7,325 nucleotides of DNA. Source: Xanthobacteraceae bacterium. Its GTDB lineage: Bacteria > Pseudomonadota > Alphaproteobacteria > Rhizobiales > Xanthobacteraceae. A model generated the notes under the pieces. It made no database searches and had not been told where the DNA came from. It saw nothing but the letters and a program-made list of their open reading frames with translations. The stretch is from contig JASHRR010001040.1 of NCBI GenBank assembly GCA_030037185.1, positions 1 to 7,325 on the forward strand, in the 5' to 3' direction. Below are positions 4,541-7,325 of this stretch, piece after piece. Position 1 is the first letter of the stretch. Each line of letters starts with the position of its first letter. The position numbers and the translations under genes were made by a program.

Positions 4541-6919
4541 TCACTGCTTGATGTAGACTTTAATGAAGGCGCTCAACGGCTCGCCGACGAATGCGCCTGC
4601 TTCATTGGCAGCAACGTAGTACCTCTGATTCGTGAAGTTCTTCACATTTAGCGAAATTCCCCAGGTATCCGTTTCGTAACCGAAAAGAGCGTCTGCAACC
4701 ACGAAGGCAGGTATCGAGTTTACGTTTGTGATGTCGCTGTAGCTCTTGTCGCGGTAATTCAAGCCCGCGCCAGCCATAAAGCCAGGCACGCCCGCAAGAG
4801 AAAATTTGTAGGTCGACCAGAGATTCGCCATGTAGGCTGGGACGCCCTGGGGATGATTGCCCACCGAGGTGATCCCCTGGGGATTGTCCGTGATCACTGC
4901 GTTCTGGAACGTCACGTTCGCCAGGATCCGCCACTGATCCGTTATTTTGGCGTCGAGAGATGCCTCAGCCCCTTTCGTCTTCTGACTGTCAAACACGACC
5001 GCTTCAACACCGTTGAGGGTCACGGCGGCGGCTACGTTATTGCGCGACACATCGAAGACCGCAGTATTCAAGGTGATCCTGTCGTCGAGAAACGAGAACT
5101 TGATACCCGCCTCATATTGCAGCGCGGACTCCGGCGCGCCGATTCCGTCCTGGACGTTTTCAGAGTTGAAATTGGTGAGAAAGCTCTTCGATGCGCCGAC
5201 ATACGGTGAAACGCCGGGAAAAAGCCTGTACAGCGCGCCCACGTTCCAACTCACCGGCGCGTCGTTGACCTCCTGCGTGACATTCGCCAAGAGGGGGGCG
5301 CCTTCACTTGTGAAGACCCCCGGTAAGGATGGATTGCTGGCGTTCGGCACGGTGATCAGCGGCGTCAGTGCCGTGTTCCACCAGTCCTGCCGGACGCCGG
5401 CGCGAACCTTGAATTGGTCGGTGACGTCGACCTGGTCGGTGGCATAGAGGCTGTAATAATTCGCCACCATATGATCGTCGTCACATGAATGGGTCGAATC
5501 GCACTTGAATTGCAGCCCGGCCACGGATGTCTCCGGAGGAACCGGCGCGAAAGCGTTGGGGATATTGGGAAGGTCCGCGGTCGAGCGCTGCGTGTCCATG
5601 GTCTCGTGCACGTACTCAAAGCCGGTGAGCAGGGTATGGCCGACGGAGCCGGTGTTGAATTTCCATACCGGCTCGAACTGATAGTCGAAATCGCTGTCTT
5701 GATCGTGCTGCTTGCGAAGCTGCCGGCCGACGACCTCGAAACCACTCGGCGACGTTGGGTCCGCAGCCACATGCGTGTTGGTGCTGTCGCCGTTTCCCAG
5801 CACGTCGCTGTTCCTGTACAGATAGGTGAACCGGTTGTTGATGGTCAGGTAGTCGGTGATCCACCACTTGTCGGTGACGGTCGGGCGAATCAAATTCTGG
5901 TCGGCATAGGCGAAAGGCGACGAGTATTTCGCATCGATCGGGGCGCTCTTGAGGGGAGAGCCATTGAAGTAGATGATGCCGTAGGAATCCGGCGTCTCGT
6001 GCAGCTGGCGGGCGTCGAGGCTGAACTCGAACCTGTGGTTGTCCACGTTCCAGATGACGTCCGGCCTGATCTCGTAATCGCTGCTCTTGAGGTCGCGAAA
6101 CCCGTCCGCGTGCGACACCGTCGCGTCGACGCGATAGTTCAGGCCCGGAATGGTGGTGGGGCCGGTGACGTAGGCATTGGTGTTGATAGTTCCGAACGAC
6201 CCCGCCTGCACGCTGGCGCCGTAGTGAAAATCCGACGACGGCGTGTAATGGACGACGTTGACGGTGCCGCCAGGCGGCCCGCTGCCGAACAGTGCGGAGC
6301 CCGGCCCCTCCAGGATTTCGATCCGCTGCACGCCGTTGAGCGAATGGGAGATGCCGCCGAGCTGGTCGCCATCGGAGAAGCCGTCATTGTACATCTGGGC
6401 GTTCAGGCCGCGGATCAGGAAGGTGTCATAGTAGCCTTTCGAATCCTGGCCGCCGTGAACGATGCCGCTCGCATTCGAAATTGCGTCGTTCACCATGGTG
6501 CCGCCTTGCTGATTGACAACCTCGCGCGGAATGATCTGCACGCTCGCCGGCAGGTCCTCAAGCTTCGTCCCGGTCTTGCCGAGGGACGGCGCCTGCTGGA
6601 GCGGCGGGACTGTGGTCGCCGCGGTGTTACCAATCCCTAGGTCGGCGGAAGGCTGTGGTGCCGGTGGAGCCGTCGTCGCCTCGGCAGGCGTGTTCGGCGG
6701 CTTTGCTGCGCTCTGCCGCTCCGTGGTGAGCCTGGGCTTTGGCTTTGGCTTTGGCTTTGGCACCGTTACGACAATGTTGGGTAGTTCCGTGCTATCCTTC
6801 TTCGCGGAGGGGACTTGGCTCACCTGCGCGCGACTTTCCGGGATGGTCCCGATTGAGAGAAATATGACGATAACTGGCGATGTAACTATGCGTCGATACG
6901 AGCTGAATAGCGGCCCCAT
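4541..6919 (-). CDS. TonB-dependent siderophore-type outer-membrane receptor
   Basis: Encodes 792 residues, a normal length for ferric-siderophore receptors of the FhuA/FoxA type, which import iron chelates across the outer membrane using TonB-ExbBD energy. A signal peptide (basic SSYRR, hydrophobic core, probable cleavage after ESRA at about 31) leads to a TonB-box-like LPNIVVTV (46-53). A (KP)4R array (55-63) and a Pro/Ala/Thr-rich linker to about 112 follow. The plug domain (about 115-225) shows LPASVQIIPREVV, the DTFLIRGLN segment and VQRIEILEGPGSALFGSG then PPGGTVNVV. The remainder is a 22-strand-type barrel ending NVKNFTNQRYYV, then GEPLSAFIKVYIKQ. The last residue is Gln rather than the usual terminal aromatic. 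Cys473 and Cys479 are the only cysteines and may form a disulfide in an outer loop. No N-terminal STN signalling domain is present, so FecA-type signalling is not expected. A GGGGAG lies only two bases before the ATG, a tight spacing, but no better start is visible. The substrate cannot be told from sequence. Confidence 0.93.
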   Translation of the reverse strand: MGPLFSSYRRIVTSPVIVIFLSIGTIPESRAQVSQVPSAKKDSTELPNIVVTVPKPKPKPKPRLTTERQSAAKPPNTPAEATTAPPAPQPSADLGIGNTAATTVPPLQQAPSLGKTGTKLEDLPASVQIIPREVVNQQGGTMVNDAISNASGIVHGGQDSKGYYDTFLIRGLNAQMYNDGFSDGDQLGGISHSLNGVQRIEILEGPGSALFGSGPPGGTVNVVHYTPSSDFHYGASVQAGSFGTINTNAYVTGPTTIPGLNYRVDATVSHADGFRDLKSSDYEIRPDVIWNVDNHRFEFSLDARQLHETPDSYGIIYFNGSPLKSAPIDAKYSSPFAYADQNLIRPTVTDKWWITDYLTINNRFTYLYRNSDVLGNGDSTNTHVAADPTSPSGFEVVGRQLRKQHDQDSDFDYQFEPVWKFNTGSVGHTLLTGFEYVHETMDTQRSTADLPNIPNAFAPVPPETSVAGLQFKCDSTHSCDDDHMVANYYSLYATDQVDVTDQFKVRAGVRQDWWNTALTPLITVPNASNPSLPGVFTSEGAPLLANVTQEVNDAPVSWNVGALYRLFPGVSPYVGASKSFLTNFNSENVQDGIGAPESALQYEAGIKFSFLDDRITLNTAVFDVSRNNVAAAVTLNGVEAVVFDSQKTKGAEASLDAKITDQWRILANVTFQNAVITDNPQGITSVGNHPQGVPAYMANLWSTYKFSLAGVPGFMAGAGLNYRDKSYSDITNVNSIPAFVVADALFGYETDTWGISLNVKNFTNQRYYVAANEAGAFVGEPLSAFIKVYIKQ
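6735..6761 (-). repeat. In-frame hexanucleotide repeat encoding Lys-Pro array
   Basis: GGCTTT occurs four times in tandem plus GGC on the plus strand. On the coding strand this is CCAAAG repeated, giving KPKPKPKP directly after the TonB box of the receptor. The six-base unit is two codons, so slippage would change linker length by Lys-Pro pairs without breaking the frame. Confidence 0.85.
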
Positions 6920-7034
6920 GACTCCCCAGCCTTTTGGACGACTACAAGGAAATGTTGTCGGTACTTACGCACCGGTTTACAGACTTAGGAGAGGCTGGAA
7001 AGATTTGAATTATTTTAATGAAAGAATGCAATGA

Positions 7035-7047
7035 CACTTTGAAAGTG
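7035..7047. promoter_or_regulatory. Operator-like palindrome CACTTTGAAAGTG
   Basis: A perfect 6-1-6 dyad lying 116-128 bases upstream of the receptor start codon and overlapping or adjoining the weak -35 candidate. Size and symmetry suit a dimeric repressor or activator. I do not recognise it as a known Fur, RirA or Irr site. Confidence 0.4.
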
Positions 7048-7051
7048 GCGG

Positions 7052-7081
7052 TCCGACGTTGATGCAGAGGCATCTGTCGGA
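7052..7081. repeat. Interrupted inverted repeat upstream of the receptor
   Basis: TCCGAC (7052-7057) pairs with GTCGGA (7076-7081), and GATGC (7061-7065) with GCATC (7070-7074) around an AGAG loop. A 3x1 internal loop separates the two stems. On the plus strand TTTTT follows only about ten bases later, so terminator function is doubtful. Confidence 0.5.
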
Positions 7082-7228
7082 GTTGTGTTGGTTTTTCTAT
7101 ACTAAGCACGTCAGCCTTTCCAACTCTTACGACACATAATGAAGTATTGAAATGCGATCGGACACAATAAAAAGTCAAATGAATTTTATGAAAAGCTCTA
7201 TCTTTAGATTTAGAAGAATAACAAACGC

Positions 7229-7325
7229 ATGAATTCGTTCTTTAGAATAATGATAAACATATCGGGACTGCTCACGCTCGTCTTCGCGGCCCACGGCATA
7301 GTCTCGCGTCACGACAAGGTCGCAA
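7229..7325 (+). CDS. Possible N-terminus of a divergent membrane or secreted protein (3' end outside window)
   Basis: An ATG at 7229 opens a frame that stays open to the window edge (32 full codons). It begins MNSFFRIMINISGLL, then TLVFAAHGIVSRHDKVA. The short start with one Arg, the hydrophobic segment at about residues 8-25 and the polar residues after it look like a signal peptide or membrane anchor. A second ATG at 7250 would give nearly the same hydrophobic N-terminus. Neither start has a strong ribosome binding site (AGAAGA lies about 12 bases before the first). Base composition changes from AT-rich to GC-rich near 7260, consistent with entering coding DNA. The family is not recognised. 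The gene would be divergent from the receptor. Confidence 0.4.
   Translation, partial: MNSFFRIMINISGLLTLVFAAHGIVSRHDKVA
7241..7264. promoter_or_regulatory. Iron-box-like sequence (Irr ICE-like / Fur-like), weak candidate
   Basis: TTTAGAA-TAA-TGATAAA at 7241-7257 agrees with my recollection of the rhizobial Irr control element (TTTAGAA-N3-TTCTAAA) at 12 of 14 defined positions. The overlapping 7246-7264 matches 13 of 19 bases of the classical Fur box, with ten consecutive matches. Another TTTAGAA lies 32 bases upstream at 7209-7215. The site is about 320 bases before the receptor start and overlaps the possible divergent gene start. AT-rich DNA raises the chance of coincidence. Confidence 0.25.

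Larger units (their letters stand above)
6920..7228. other. AT-rich intergenic region upstream of the receptor
   Basis: No credible gene. The stretch, especially 7000-7228, is much richer in A and T than the flanking coding DNA, as expected for a regulatory region between the leftward receptor gene and a possible rightward gene starting near 7229. It contains the palindrome at 7035-7047 and the interrupted hairpin at 7052-7081. On the minus strand TTGCAT and TCAAAT spaced by 17 bases (about 7004-7032) are a weak sigma-70-like candidate for the receptor promoter. Confidence 0.5.

Noticed and set aside
5489..6640. A 383-codon plus-strand ORF inside the receptor gene
   Set aside because: Antisense shadow of the receptor's high-GC coding sequence, with Val/Arg-rich composition and no family motif.
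1..7325. tRNA genes, CRISPR arrays, toxin-antitoxin or phage defence genes
   Set aside because: No repeat-spacer pattern, tRNA-like fold with a TTCRANY loop, or defence-family motif was seen on either strand.

Overview
The window looks like an accessory segment of a high-GC alphaproteobacterial chromosome, most likely Bradyrhizobium or a close Nitrobacteraceae relative. I infer this from the integrase type, the Bug/TctC-type binding protein, the layout of the TonB receptor and an EcfG-like promoter. No marker gene fixes the taxon.

Layout. Positions 1-774 hold the decayed C-terminal two thirds or more of a DDE integrase/transposase. Its recognisable protein sequence moves through all three forward frames. 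It abuts the remnant of a small outer-membrane lipoprotein gene on the opposite strand (start at 951). Positions 952-1448 are largely non-coding but carry a strong GC hairpin, a short tandem repeat, a perfect 7-4-7 palindrome and an EcfG (general stress sigma factor)-like promoter. These lie upstream of an intact gene for a small secreted helical protein (1449-1937, +), which is followed by a likely intrinsic terminator (2039-2061).

From 6919 down to 2072 every recognisable gene is on the minus strand. In transcription order they are an intact TonB-dependent siderophore-type receptor (6919-4541), an intact secreted monoheme c-type cytochrome (4319-3798), a class A acid phosphatase/PAP2 gene, and a Bug-family (TctC-like) solute-binding protein gene. 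The phosphatase gene (3753-3049) has an in-frame stop and has lost catalytic histidines. The Bug-family gene (3024-2072) has at least four frameshifts. The right end is an AT-rich intergenic region with dyad symmetry and iron-box-like sequence, leading into the start of a possible divergent gene running off the window.

The intact genes suggest iron (siderophore) uptake across the outer membrane and a periplasmic redox protein once co-transcribed with a periplasmic phosphatase. Four of the eight recognisable genes are broken, so the segment seems to be decaying under relaxed selection while the receptor, the cytochrome and the small helical protein remain open. I found no CRISPR array, toxin-antitoxin pair, phage module, RNA gene or clearly new multi-gene system. 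The most interesting items are the inactivated phosphatase beside its intact cytochrome, the Lys-Pro array next to the receptor's TonB box, the EcfG-like promoter inside a palindrome, and a consensus ribosome binding site heading a four-codon ORF.
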